From the NCBI GenBank assembly GCA_009746045.1, contig RPFO01000667.1, positions 5,049,367 to 5,113,366 of the forward strand: 64,000 nt of DNA, written 5' to 3'. Below the pieces are notes generated by a model. It was not told where the DNA came from. It ran no database searches and was given only the letters and a program-made list of their open reading frames with translations. The DNA is from Mesostigma viride. Lineage: Eukaryota > Streptophyta > Mesostigmatophyceae > Mesostigmatales > Mesostigmataceae. Of the stretch, positions 43,001 to 53,633 are shown one piece after another. The translations under genes and the position numbers were made by a program. Every line of letters starts with the position of its first letter. The stretch's first letter is position 1.

Positions 43001-46000
43001 TATTAACTCAATCCAAAGAGTATTAATCAAGAATCAAGTATTAAGAATAATCTTGGCCACTAGGCATGGAGTTGCGGGCCAGCCCACTGGCAACAAATCA
43101 TTCAAAACCCTACAGTTATAACAACAACCCTAGTGTTGGGACAGCAACCCTAGTGTTATAACAACAAAAGCGGCGAAAGCATTGTCGCACACACTCAAGC
43201 AAGAAGTATAGGGGCCATCGGTCTTGTTTCGTGAAGCTCTCCCTGGTAGAGAGAGACAGTCACCAGCTGTCGGGAATCAGCGGTCTAGCTACTGTTAGCA
43301 GTTAGCTATTGTCAATTGCATTGGTTTGCAAATGTGTTGCTGGGAAGCACAATTCAGGAATACTGGCGTTGCGTGGGGCCATTCCATGCGATGCGGGTGG
43401 ACACCCTGGCAACAACGACTGATGGGGCAGGAGGGAATGGGGACGAACAAACGGACATAGGGACAAAGAGAGATGCGATGCGCGAGCGAAGGGTAAAGAG
43501 GAAAGGGATGCGCAAGGGAAAAAGGGAAAGGGAATTGGGAAGGAGGAAACGTCAAGGAGGGGGGAAAAAAGCTAGACAAAAGCTTGAAACGAGGTCGGAC
43601 ATGACGCCCGGTGATGCTCCATGTGAGCAATTCTTTGTAAGGGCTACATCATTATTTTCCCATTCTTCCACCATTCTTCTATCGTTCTTCTACCGTTCTA
43701 ACCTTGGTCACCCCCTTCATTGCGTCCGCCATCGCCTGGGTGGACTTGAGCGTCTGCCAGGGCGGCGAGGGAAGCAAGGCCGAAGGGCGGGAAGGGAGGC
43801 AAGGCCGAGGGGGGCACGAGGGAGGCAAGGGCAAACACAAAGCCAAGAGGGAAGACCGAGGGAAGAGCGGAGGCAGAGGAATTGGCGCCGGCGAGAGCCG
43901 GGGCAACGGTGATGGTGAGGGGAGGCAGGCAGGGATAGGCGCAGGGAGAAGAAGAGGAGTTAGCACGAGTGAGAGCATTTGATATGTTTGTAGTGGCTAA
44001 AACTTGAAATAGCGTTTGATAAGCTGGAATAGCTCGTTTGGAATAGCTAACACTTCCATGTAGCGCTTGATAAGCTGGAATAGCTTGTTTGAAATAGCTA
44101 AAAAGTAGCCTTTGATAAGCTGGAATAGCTCGCTTGGGAAAGCTACAACTTGGGCTACCCATGCATTGGACCCCAGGCATTGGATCCAGCGAACACCTGC
44201 ACTAAGTGGAACGTCTAATACCCAAGAAATATACATCCAGCTCATAGAGCACCCAAGCTGCACGGGGACACCCCACGTGCGCAGGGACCCATCTGTTGGT
44301 AGATCCACTAGGCGGCGCAGCATGCATGCTTTCCCTCACCCAACGAGTGCCACCCGCATGCGTGACCAGCGACCACCACACCCTCACGCCACCAGCACCC
44401 AACTTGCCACGTTCGGCAATAATGGGTACAGGCATATACGCACGTATTTCTGAACACGGCATACCTGCCCTACTAATGCCCCGTATACGTAGCACACACA
44501 CTTCCACTCGCCCTACCAACAACACACTTCCCCTGGATGCGCGGCAGCCACCGACCCCAGTACCGCCATTTAAACACATACATACATGCATGGACAAGCG
44601 TTGTAGGCTATTATACGCATTCTACGCTACAGCCCACGTTGCCCCCCCCCCGTTGGCCCCCCCCCGTTGGACCACGTCATCGCAAGGCAGCTCCCCTCGT
44701 GTAGCCTCTGTGGGCTATCGCTCCCATCCATTCTACGCGACAGCCCCGCTGGACCACGTCATCGCAAGGCAGCTCCCCTCGTGTAGCCTCTGTGGGCTAT
44801 CGCTCCCATCCATTCTACGCGACAGCCCCGCTGGACCACGTCATCGCAAGGCAGCTCCCCTCGTGTAGCCTCTGTGGGCTATCGCTCCCATCCATTCTAC
44901 GCGACAGCCCCGCTGGACCACGTCATCGCAAGGCAGCTCCCCTCGTGTAGCCTCTGTGGGCTATCGCTCCCATCCATTCTACGCGACAGCCCCGCTGGAC
45001 CACGTCATCGCAAGGCAGCTCCCCTCGTGTAGCCTCTGTGGGCTATCGCTCCCATCCATTCTACGCGACAGCCCCGCTGGACCACGTCATCGCAAGGCAG
45101 CTCCCCTCGTGTAGCCTCTGTGGGCTATCGCTCCCATCCATTCTACGCGACAGCCCCGCTGGACCACGTCATCGCAAGGCAGCTCCCCTCGTGTAGCCTC
45201 TGTGGGCTATCGCTCCCATCCATTCTACGCGACAGCCCCGCTGGACCACGTCATCGCAAGGCCCCCCCCCCCTGGACAAGATTAACGCCAGGCACCCCCC
45301 CCCTGGATGCTTGGAGACGCGCTCTGACACAGTTATGTGGAGCACGACCATGCACTCGTGTCAATGAGACAACCATGCCCTACAGTAAATATGACCGCAC
45401 GACCATTCATAAATATGACCGCGCACAACCCACATTAACCGTAGACCTTCCCTTTTATCCAAACGATGCAGCACCCCACCTGGATGCGCAGCGACACGGA
45501 CTGCAGCTGACTCTTGAGCGGGTGGAACTTGGTGATGGCGTGGCGCGTGCGCGCATGTGGTCCTTGCCTCGTTCTCTAACTAACATGTGAACACACTCTA
45601 CACTACCAACCCACCTGGATGCGCAGCGACACGGACTGCAGCTGACTCTTGAGCTGGTGAAACTTGGTGATGGAGTGCCGCGTGCGGATCAGGTCCTTGG
45701 CCATCACGCGCACCGCCGCCTGCGCAGAGGGGACAAGGGTGTGGGGGTGTGGGGAGATTACTTGGAAAAAAGGATGATGAAACGTTCTGGCAATCACGCC
45801 CACCGCCGCCTGCATACATGAAAGAAAGGGGGGGGAGTGTGGAAGGGGATTCACGATATGATAGGATTGATGCTATAGAAAGTTCAGTAAGAGTTTGGGG
45901 TTTCCCATGCACCGCCGCCTGCACAAGGGGAAGGAAGAGTCAGGAGAGAAAAGAGGGAGGGTGGGGGTGGGGGGATTCATGAGCAAACGGATCTACCCGG

Positions 46001-47678
46001 GGAAGTCTAGAATTTTATGCGCATGGCCACCTGTATGATGGGGCGGGGTTCAGGAAGGGGGTGGGAAGGGCCAAATTCGAGACTTGAACAAAACATCAAA
46101 AGTGGCGTAACGGGGAGGGGTGGGTGGGTGGGTGGGTGGGGGGGATTGTCCAGAAGAGAAACAAATCAGGGACGGTCGAGGGCGAAACCGCCTGGGCACA
46201 AGGGCGGCGTGTCAGCTGGGCTGGGGGTGAAAGTAAAAGAATAAGAGAAAGGGAAGAATACGTTTCTTTTCGTGAAAGACAAGAGATTTTGCCCACAATA
46301 AGTGGGCAAAAGATAAGTGGGCAAAAGATTTAAGGTTGTGCCTGGGAGAGATATGAATCAGGAACAGTTTTGTGTAGGGTTCCATAAATAACAATCAGCT
46401 GGGAAGACACGAGGGTGCAACAAAGCTACCGGAGATTCAAGAACAACTCAACTGGCCCTATCACTGGTTGCTACCAAAGCCAATTACGGCTTGCTTATTG
46501 CCATAGTGATGGCATCACATGCAAGAGCCATCAGATATACAAGTGCCCCGTTCACATGTACAAAGTGCCCCGTTCCCTCCACCCCTGCTCTTCCCCGTCG
46601 CCATCGAGTTGGCCTTGGGTGTCAAATATCCACACCCACTTGTGTAAACCCCATTTCTTGAAACACCATCCATACCTACTGTTTACACGGCTAATACACC
46701 TTTCCCACTTCCCTCACCATCTGGTTGGCCTTGGCCGACTTCTTGATCTCGGCAATCAGCTTCTTCTCGTTGTTCTGCAGCTGCGTGCGCTCGCGGTCCA
46801 GCTCGCGGATCGACTTGTCCAGCATGCGCTTGTTCTCCCGCAGCATCTCTGCGCGAAAGGGGGGGGGAGAGTGTTGTATATTACGAGGGCGGGGATGCAA
46901 GCATTACAATGGAAAGACTTCCCATGGTATGTCATGTAACAAATCTGATAATACACGTTTGTTTACTCAGATAGGAAAATATGCCTGATTGTAAAATCAG
47001 TGCAACAATTACGTACCATACTATGACTTGCCAGTCAGCCCCAAATTGGGCGAGTGCCGCCATGTGACACTTCGGCCACCCCAAACAGAATACTATTATT
47101 ATTACTTGTTTATTGCTCACTCAAAGGCACCCTAACTGGCAAACCTTATAATAATGAGGAGAGGCTACGTCCATAAGACTAGTGTCAATAGCACCAACGC
47201 CTGCTTTGGTGAGACCATTAAACTAGATATGCATTACCACCTCATGAGACAATGCAGCGTGGTATGCATAGTCTTGCAGCAAAGAGGCTCTGGGCATAGA
47301 CAATAAACTCACAGCACTGCTGGTCGACGCAAGATTTTGAATAGTGACGTCTAGGAAAAGAAAAAAGAAATGCTCTATAACATTACGCAACAAGTCACCT
47401 GCGTGGCGTGCTATATCGTAACGGCAGGCAGTCACAAGGGGTTGGACTGCCCTCCCATTCAGTAATCATCGCAGGAAAAAGCCTACCGTGCAGGCTAAAA
47501 GAGGGAATATTGCGGACGAAGAACAACTGTGCATGCGCAAGAACACAATCGACCCGATCAATCGTCGGTTAACCAGCTTGTGTCAAAGGGGTGAAAAGGT
47601 TTCCTTATGGAGTGCAGCAAGCCTTGATGATATGCACACACCTGTCGGGGTTTTCTTCTTCCCGAAAAGAAACGACAT
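39974..47678 (-). CDS. ESCRT-III subunit VPS2 (CHMP2), seven exons
   Basis: Joining the complements of 47642-47678, 46718-46848, 45615-45719, 43703-43753, 41960-42169, 40848-40955 and 39974-40003 gives 672 bases, a 223-residue protein. All junctions are GT-AG and the frame stays intact. The start MSFLFGKKKTPTE, the basic helix (LRENKRMLDKSIREL), MAKDLIRTRH, STQAMADAMKGVTK, MNRQLNLPQLQKIMMEFERQ, the acidic DDEEEETEEL stretch, LVNQVLDEIGI and the C-terminal MIT-interacting motif LQARLDNLRRM follow plant and animal VPS2/CHMP2 from end to end; length matches plant VPS2.1. VPS2 assembles with VPS24 and SNF7 on endosomal membrane for vesicle budding and scission, and recruits the AAA ATPase VPS4 through its C-terminal motif. 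The introns carry many partial exon copies. Confidence 0.96.
40156..40320 (-). pseudogene. LINE RT fragment in VPS2 intron 6
   Basis: The minus strand reads FLADLTSADDITLIETP, then AQLWLDCLALESS. It corresponds to LADLIYADDTTLIARPEHIQ and TWLDCLGLEA in the LINE at 56939-58753, but the Tyr of YADD is lost. It is a short, old insertion within the intron, on the same strand as the gene. Confidence 0.75.
40671..40800 (-). repeat. Echo copies of the exon 6 donor edge in intron 6
   Basis: Words such as ACCTGCGAGTCCT (40671), ACCTGTGAAGTCCTTGTCC (40720) and ACCTGCAAAGTCCTTTTCAA (40781) are degenerate copies of the exon 6 end and donor (ACCTGCAGGTCCTTGTCCAG at 40846-40865, plus strand). The last copy belongs to a tandem unit of about 65 bases that includes GCTGTCTGGTGCAG. 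Confidence 0.75.
40848..40955 (-). CDS. VPS2 exon 6
   Basis: 108 bases, 36 codons, LVEAPGGRAQV... to GLDKDLQ, phase 0 at both ends; acceptor GTCTGCCAG, donor GTACAT. It is an Ala/Pro-rich linker before the MIT-interacting motif. Confidence 0.93.
41382..41456 (-). repeat. Degenerate copy of the exon 5 donor half, in intron 5
   Basis: CCTCCTGGTTGAGGAGGTCA, then CACCTGGTCGACCCA and CTCCGTCCTCC follow the order of words in exon 5 (41959-42030). Reading frame and donor are lost. Confidence 0.65.
41702..41772 (-). repeat. Second degenerate copy of the exon 5 donor half
   Basis: GCCTGGTTGCGGTTGGCGTC, then TGATTGTCCACCTCC and TCCGTCTCCTCCTC parallel exon 5 at 41962-42030. It is not functional. Confidence 0.65.
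41960..42169 (-). CDS. VPS2 exon 5
   Basis: 210 bases, 70 codons, AMGRMNRQLNLPQLQ... to GINLNQE, phase 0; acceptor CCTCACAG, donor GTGGGC. It encodes the helix pair after the core and the acidic region. Confidence 0.95.
42251..42530 (-). repeat. Tandem copies of the exon 5 acceptor edge in intron 4
   Basis: Copies at about 42258-42303 (CCATGCGGCCCATTGCCTGA), 42351-42391 (TTGAACTGGCAGCTCATGCG) and 42497-42525 (TCGGTTCATGCGGCCCCAGG) repeat the first codons of exon 5 (AMGRMNRQ) and its acceptor. The first two lie about 105 bases apart and also share flanking intron, which marks them as tandem duplications across the junction. Confidence 0.8.
43703..43753 (-). CDS. VPS2 exon 4
   Basis: 51 bases, 17 codons, TLKSTQAMADAMKGVTK, phase 0; acceptor CCCTGGCAG, donor GTTAGA. 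Short diverged repeats of ACCGTTCTAAC type lie just past the donor (43660-43700). Confidence 0.93.
44005..44130. repeat. Tandem repeat with GATAAGCTGGAATAGCT
   Basis: Three copies of a unit of about 50 bases lie in VPS2 intron 3, near 44018, 44069 and 44115. Confidence 0.8.
44665..45262. repeat. 82-bp minisatellite, about seven copies, in VPS2 intron 3
   Basis: Near-identical units containing TGGGCTATCGCTCCCATCC and TGGACCACGTCATCGCAAGG recur every 82 bases (44711, 44793, 44875, 44957, 45039, 45121, 45203). C-rich fragments of the unit flank it on both sides. The periodicity is not a multiple of three, so no protein runs through. Confidence 0.93.
45475..45572 (-). repeat. Pseudo-exon: copy of VPS2 exon 3 in intron 3
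   Basis: About 98 bases repeat the 3' two-thirds of exon 3 (RTRHAITKFHPLKSQLQ and SVSLRIQ) with its donor (CAG|GTGGGG). It lies about 45 bases beyond the true exon and carries a two-base insertion that shifts its upstream part, so it cannot replace the real exon as it stands. Confidence 0.85.
45615..45719 (-). CDS. VPS2 exon 3
   Basis: 105 bases, 35 codons, AAVRVMAKDLIRTRH... to SVSLRIQ, phase 0; acceptor CTGCGCAG, donor GTGGGT. It is part of the long core hairpin of ESCRT-III. Confidence 0.95.
45790..46040 (-). repeat. Copies of the exon 3 acceptor edge in intron 2
   Basis: CAATCACGCCCACCGCCGCC (45791), CCATGCACCGCCGCCTGCAC (45905) and GCGCATGGCCACCTGTATGA (46019) repeat the exon start (ATCACGCGCACCGCCGCCTG at 45703-45722), with decreasing similarity away from the exon. 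Each is followed by G-rich intron sequence. Confidence 0.75.
46718..46848 (-). CDS. VPS2 exon 2
   Basis: 131 bases encode the second part of a split Glu codon and 43 codons, MLRENKRMLDK... to KANQM; acceptor GCGCAG, donor GTGAGG. It holds the basic membrane-binding first helix. Confidence 0.95.
47642..47678 (-). CDS. VPS2 exon 1
   Basis: 37 bases from ATG, encoding MSFLFGKKKTPT and the first base of a Glu codon, then donor GTGTGT. The Phe- and Lys-rich start is characteristic of the family. The promoter should lie above 47678; no TATA-like element is obvious. Confidence 0.92.
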
Positions 47679-48919
47679 GGTTGGTGCTGGCAGAATTAGC
47701 TCGTCAAATCCGCGCAAACTTGTTCCTTGGCACTTGGCAGGGTATTAGCGCAGCTCTAAGTCGCACAGAGTCTGTCCGGATTTTGCACGAGAATTTGGCA
47801 GTCTAGACCGCACGACATGCCCGGCAAGAACGTCTCAGCAGACACACTGCAATAGGATCTCCCACGGCCTTCTAGATTTTTTCTGGCACAGCATACAGCA
47901 TGGACCTCCCGCTGTCCTCCCAAAGCTCAATTGTCCTGGAGCCCCAACTGCCACCACCCTCCTACCAGAAAATTAAGAAGAAGAATCCCCAGAAAAACAA
48001 ACGGCTTAATGGTCGATTTAACGTATCAATACGTGAACAGGTGGTAGCTAACTGTAGTTAACTCGTTCTTTGAGCTAACGTTTCATTCAGCTGGCTATGA
48101 GCTCAATCGTCGCGTCGTGGCAAGGGAGGCTAGTATGTAATCGGCATTTCTTGCCGCGTGCTGCCATCGCGGGACATGGGGATTTTCCCGTGTGCCCTCG
48201 CTTCAGTCGCTTGAGTCTTGGATAAATCGCTGGCACAGCGCGGACGAATTCTACTAGCATCCCTGAGTACCAAGTATGCTTGCGGTGCCACGTGGGTCGT
48301 GAAAGGAACTTTGTCTGCAGAACAGGAAGGAACATGTGCGCAGCCACGTGTAACAGCTGAGTACACGTGGCAAAGCGTCATCATTTGCACTTGCCATGCC
48401 TGTCAAGCTCGGTAATAATAAGCCCATACAACCTCAGTCAGCCTGCAGGCTCGCAGGTCGCAACCAGGCGGCAACTGGCAAGCAATAGGCACCTGGCAAT
48501 CTTGCTGCATATCCTCATGACACGAACCACGGCCACGGTTCGCGATCGAGTTTGCGACGCGTGTGAGTGCACGCTTTTTTCTTTCAGGCAGTACCTAACA
48601 CCACACTGAAGAGTTTCTGCAAACTCGATGTATCGAACGCCTGCGCGCTCGCTGCGCGCAGCCTGGAACATCATGCTTTGTTAGGAACCATTTCTTTTGC
48701 AGCCCCTGCGCAGCCCTGGTTGCATGCTGTCAATATAACGCGCAACGTGTCAACAAGTATCGCCGGACTTGCCCGTACCGTCGCAGCAATGGCGTGAGCG
48801 CCCTCTGGCCACGCAAGCGACTGCAACGTCCTTTATGTTACGGCGATGGAAAACCTGTCTGTATCCACTTCCCACCACCCTCCGCCAGCCATCCGGTCAG
48901 TGCACAAGCCATGAGGTCG
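47679..48919. other. No gene recognised; presumed VPS2 upstream region
   Basis: Only short frames. The region between VPS2 (minus) and the domain copy at 48920 (plus) could hold divergent promoters. Confidence 0.4.
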
Positions 48920-49240
48920 ATGCCAGAAAGGTTTGACGAAGATTACGTTATCGATTTGGCAGAGGAGTATGGCTGGACTTTCACAGATTTCGATGCTGCC
49001 CAGGGAAGACTGGTACGCTTGGAGAGGCCTGATTCCCGGGGGCAACGGATCCTGGTCAATGTCTGGTGCGTGACTGGAACCGTTGGTTGCTATTTGGATC
49101 ACCCCCGCCAAGGAACGACGCAGCTGTTCCGTAGAAACGTCACGTGGTCGGACTTGGAGGAGGTCCTCGCGAATCCCAGGGTCCACACCGGCCAAGGGTA
49201 CCATCGTCGCCCTGCGAGGGCGCCCGTCGGTTGCCAATGA
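48920..49240 (+). pseudogene. Truncated paralogue of the 53634-54359 zinc-finger protein
   Basis: From MPERFDEDYVIDLAEEYGWT to NPRVHTGQGYHRR the 106-residue frame matches the first 106 or so residues of the paralogue at 53634, with most positions identical, including VWCVTGTVG, LDHPRQG and TQLFRRNVTW. The frame then ends at a stop, where the paralogue continues. In another frame, downstream to about 49430, Cys-containing pieces (EPACPRYQRHVK, KAAPCLAC) suggest the lost zinc-finger tail. The start was chosen to match the paralogue; a longer upstream frame is open from 48794. It may still make a short protein. Confidence 0.6.
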
Positions 49241-50276
49241 TGACAGAGAAGACTGCGAGTCCGGTGAACCTGCATGCCCGAGGTATCAGAGGCATGTAAA
49301 AGACGCTTCAACGACTAAACTCTGTCCAAGTATGTCTAGGTTTCGTGGTGCGAACCGCGCTACTAGGCGTTGCAAGGCAGCCCCTTGTTTGGCTTGCGAT
49401 AATATTGTTTCGTTGGCCGGAACCACGTGGCTCTAAGGCGTTGCAAGCGCTGCGCGAGGGTCCGGTTTCCCAAGTTCCAGGGGCCGGGCCGGCAGGCTAC
49501 AACTGACCAAATCTACAATAAAGTACGTGCGCTGACACGGGCAGCGGCTCTGCCTGGTGTGAGAGTTGCTGTGCTGGTTGCGAGTGATGACCACTAGTGA
49601 GTGCTACCATCGACGCCACCAGTGGGGCAGTGCCTACTACATTTGGCTACCAATAAAGGCTACCAGTGAATAGCTGCGCCTGGCATGCGGAATGGCTCCA
49701 ACGATGATGAATTCCTGCCAACGAGTGACGCGTAAAAATGCCCCAGTCGCTAGGCCTGTCCAGTCCAGTCCTCTCCAGTCCAGCCTGGCCAGGCCAGGCC
49801 AGGCCACGCCAGGCCACGCCAGCCGATAGGCCTGGGCGTTATGATCCATTCGGGCTTCTCCCTAGTAACACTGGGCTCCATAGGTAATATTAAGGGGAGC
49901 ACTTGCGTGCCATGCACAGGAGGCATGTCACGGAGTACTATACTAGTGGGGAGGGTTTTGATCTGTCCACGCTCTGTGATGCAGCCATTGGCTGTTCGCC
50001 CTCAGTTCCTTATCGCTTCCGCTGAGTGGCGCAAGACAATATCCATCTGTTATGCCCTACAGGTGACGACCACTTTGCACGCGAACCACTTAAGGCGTGG
50101 ATGGATTCCAAGTCCATGGCCAGAAAGCGCATGCTGCTTTCTGGCAGCTGATGTTGCGTTCTTGCAAGTATGAGACATGCCGTTGCGTCGTGCAGTGCTG
50201 AATGCTCATTTCCCCTATAATGCATGGGGGTTCTACAATCGTGCAGGGATCTCCTGTGGTTGAGTACTGCTTGGCA
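49241..50276. other. Decayed tail and repeats, no supported gene
   Basis: Near 49757-49823 lies a short GGCCAGGCCAGGCCACGCC repeat. No other family is recognisable. Confidence 0.45.
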
Positions 50277-50374
50277 ACCCTGTATATAAACTGCGAATTC
50301 AGGCCTGCGCTGGTTGTCTCCCGGATATTAGCTGAGATAGTCTACCCCGTACATCAAGGAGACCCTGTATATAA
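50277..50374. mobile_element. 72-bp insertion with 13-bp target duplication and a Penelope-type end
   Basis: ACCCTGTATATAA occurs at 50277-50289 and 50362-50374. The 72 bases between contain AGGCCTGCGCTGGTTGTCTC and close with ATCAAGGAG, a second, inverted piece of the same motif. It looks like an extremely short insertion made by the Penelope-like machinery. Confidence 0.65.
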
Positions 50375-51603
50375 TCATCTACCCACGGGAGATCTGGTGA
50401 ATAAATGGATCGAATGTTTTTTTTCCGGGGCGGCGCACAAAGCACACGAGCGAGTCAATTGTCGGGATGTAACCGGAGTTATTGAAATCTCATGCAGCTC
50501 ATCATTCATTTAACGTTCACGCGCCTCTGTAAGGATCGAGTCACAGGGTACCAACTTCATCCCCCTCTCTCATTGCCTTGAAAGGCAGGCCACAGGTTCG
50601 ATTAAAATGCGGCGGCTAACTGCCGGCCAAGAGACCTCCTGCGGCTAGTTAACCGTGTTTTTCCAATTAGAACGCGATATATCGCTTTGTACCCATCCAT
50701 CATATCGCTTTGTACCCATCATGGAATATGTGCTACATGATCTCCCAACGGAGGCATGTTATAATTTAGTTTAATTTAATTTAATTTTTTAATATCGCTT
50801 TGTAAGCTGTTTTTAGAACGCGTATATCACCTAAGGAAATTTTTTTTTCATGGTCATGTATATACTTTCCTGAAAGCCCATAAGTCAAAGTCTTTTTTGA
50901 GGCCTACTCGATCAGACCTACAACATGCTATTTCACTAGAGAGATACACCAGTTGGTTTTCAAGAATACAGGGGGGTCTGACCATGACCGCGATTTGTTG
51001 ACCCTACTACAAGTCATGTGCTTATTCACAAATGGTTCATGAAAAAAATCTGGCTTCTTGCACGAGCTATGGGCAACATATGCAGGCTAATTTGTGGAAC
51101 AAAACTCAGGCCCATTGGGCCACTGGAGCTATTTTTCATTAGCATCACAAACACAACGCAGTACAACGCAGTGGGAAAAATGAGAGCCCTTCACAACATG
51201 ACGCAATGACACGAGCCCCATAATAAACGGGGCCATAGTGAGCTTGGAGGGTCAAAACGTTGAAAATAGGTGAACATTGTATAAGTTATACAGCATCAAA
51301 CATGCATCAAACATCATGACTGGATGACCTAATATGACTGAATCAGGCAGCCATAGCCAAAGCATCATCCACTCTCACAACGTGTTGAGCACATGCAGCC
51401 TCTTGGGAAGGGAGGTGCTGGGTTTTCATTCCATAACGCGTGCAATACTGAAAGAAAGAGGCACGTGTAATGCTTGCAAGGCTTGGATAGGTTGAGCGAT
51501 CCATGAGCTTATTACATGCAGGCAAAGATGACGCTCGAATGCATGGTGGCAAATGGTGGCAAGATGCTAACAACACATGATTAAACACCATGATTATGGG
51601 CAC
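50375..51603. other. No gene recognised
   Basis: AACGCGATATATCGC-type words near 50670-50820 are related to the right end of the 1-kb dispersed repeat. Other frames are short. Confidence 0.45.
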
Positions 51604-52570
51604 CTAGCTGATCTTCTTGCACAATCAACGCAGTATAAACCATCAACATCCAATCCTCACGATATATGCACGGCTTGACGACGTATACAGCACCTAAATA
51701 CTGCACAACTGCAACCTGCTATGGCTGACATGCAAGCAACGTCGAGTAGGATGGCGGTCTTAGAGAGGCTGGGCAGAGGTCGGTAGAAATAAGTGGAAAA
51801 CTGGCGGAAACTAGGTAGAAACACGATATACTTACGCCTGCAAGCACTATTAATTGAGCCGGTGGCAGAGGCCATTTCCAGGAAAATACAGCATACCGTA
51901 CCGTAGCAATAGCCACGGTCACGCCTTACGCTATTTGCAGGCACCATCATGCCCGGAGCTACCCAATAAAAGTCTGCACAAATCTCGGTTTAGCCGAGAG
52001 TCCGAGCGTTCGGAATGAATAAACATGTCTCTTTGCCCCAGTATACCTCAACAAACTCGTAGAAACCTAATTATCAACCTTTGAACCCATCATCATGGTC
52101 GTGCCGCACACCATGTGCCGCAGCAGACCCGAGTCTTGCCGTAATAATATGTATGCCGGTTTCCAGGGTTTCCGCATGAAAGTTGGGTAAGAAACTGGAA
52201 AAAACTTTGCCCCAGTACCTCAACAAACTCGTAGAAACCTAATTATCAACCTTTGAACGCATCATCATGGTCGTGCCACCCAACAGCCTGCACTGAAATT
52301 CGCGCGAAAACTGGCGAGATCTACCCGCCGCCATCGCCGTCGTCTTCACCTTCGTCCCGCGAAAATGCCTGATTTCAATGGTACGTATTTGTTTGCAATT
52401 GTAACCCCCCCCCCAAAAAAATACCAGGATTTTTCTTGAATTCTATGAGATGTTTCTGACCTGTGTTGAAAGTTTCAGACCAAAAATCGCATGTTTAAGA
52501 GGCTTGCCAGCTGTCAGATTACAACGCGATACATCGCGTTCTAACCCTACTGTAAAAAAACACGGGTTAA
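51604..52570. repeat. 1-kb dispersed repeat, copy 2 (no SINE insertion)
   Basis: Matches 38205-39335 without the 178-bp insertion. It has its own duplicated block (CAACAAACTCGTAGAAACC at about 52050 and 52223). Confidence 0.8.
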
Positions 52571-52732
52571 TAATTATCACTTCAGTCGGTCATCATCACT
52601 TCAGTCGGTGATGATGGCAGCCGGCGGGGGACGCCGGACTGCGGCATAGTAATAATTTTTAGTGAGACAACTATGCCTGGTAATGTTATAATGCTGCTTC
52701 TCCACCGACAGACGGATGCCGACCGGACATCA

Positions 52733-52775
52733 TGATCATGATCCGTCATCATGATCATGATCATGATCATGATCA
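52733..52775. repeat. ATGATC hexamer repeat
   Basis: Self-complementary ATGATC units, about six, with a short interruption. Confidence 0.85.
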
Positions 52776-53633
52776 ATATGGGTCGGTCCTGGCATACCCT
52801 AAGCATTGGAGTTAGTAATAAGTTGACTTAGTCTCGTGTCTCCGTTGGGGTACCACGGAGCACTGAATTCCCCAATTTCAGATAATTTTAGTGGACGTCT
52901 CCCGAAGAGGTAAAAGAGGTGTTACTGCGCGTCACTTGGCTCCCCTGGTCATCACATACTGATAATGCTCCTTTGGCTAAACCTTGGCACCTATCACACT
53001 ACCCTCAGTGGGTAACCAGCTGGTCGATACGCGGTACCTCTTAACCTAACGATATTCCTATTGGTTATAATAAAAAATACCCATTTACCCGGAAAAAGAG
53101 GTGTTACTGACAGTTGGAAACGCCTTATGGAGGACAGGGGGGGGACACACCGACCAGCGGGCCAACTGAGTCGAACAAAATTTGACAAGACTGTTGCGGA
53201 CACGCCAAACCTTATCGGACACGCGGCACCCTCCCCAAGCTGAGGCAACCGTAGTCCGAGATCCCGTTGTGGTACAATTGATTGGATGGCTGAGGCTACA
53301 GGTTCTTTAGGGCGAACAGGATCTAACTGTCAATTTCTTTGTCCAGGAATCAGGAGACCAGCAGCTGAACTCATCAAATGGGGCGTCTGATCGTGCGGTG
53401 CAGCAGAGATGCCCTTCGTTGTGCTCATCAAAGCGGATGTGCAGTTGTGCACATCAAACAACATCAATTGTGTACATCAAAGCGGATTATTAGCGGATCT
53501 CACAGCGCGCAGATGCATTTGAGGTGTGTCAAGAGACGTGAACGTAGCCTCGCGTGCACGCAGAAGGCGGAGTTTGCTTGCGCCCACCGCTAGGCTCTGA
53601 GCCATCCCAATCGTCATTCGCGCATACGCCAAG
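52776..53633. other. Upstream flank of the zinc-finger ORF
   Basis: A weak tandem motif containing ACATCAAAGCGGAT lies at 53425-53490. No other gene is supported. Confidence 0.45.

Noticed and set aside
43679-43978. Lys/Gly or Leu/Pro-rich frames near VPS2 exon 4
   Set aside because: Purine-rich intron sequence. Only the 17-codon exon 43703-43753 is coding.
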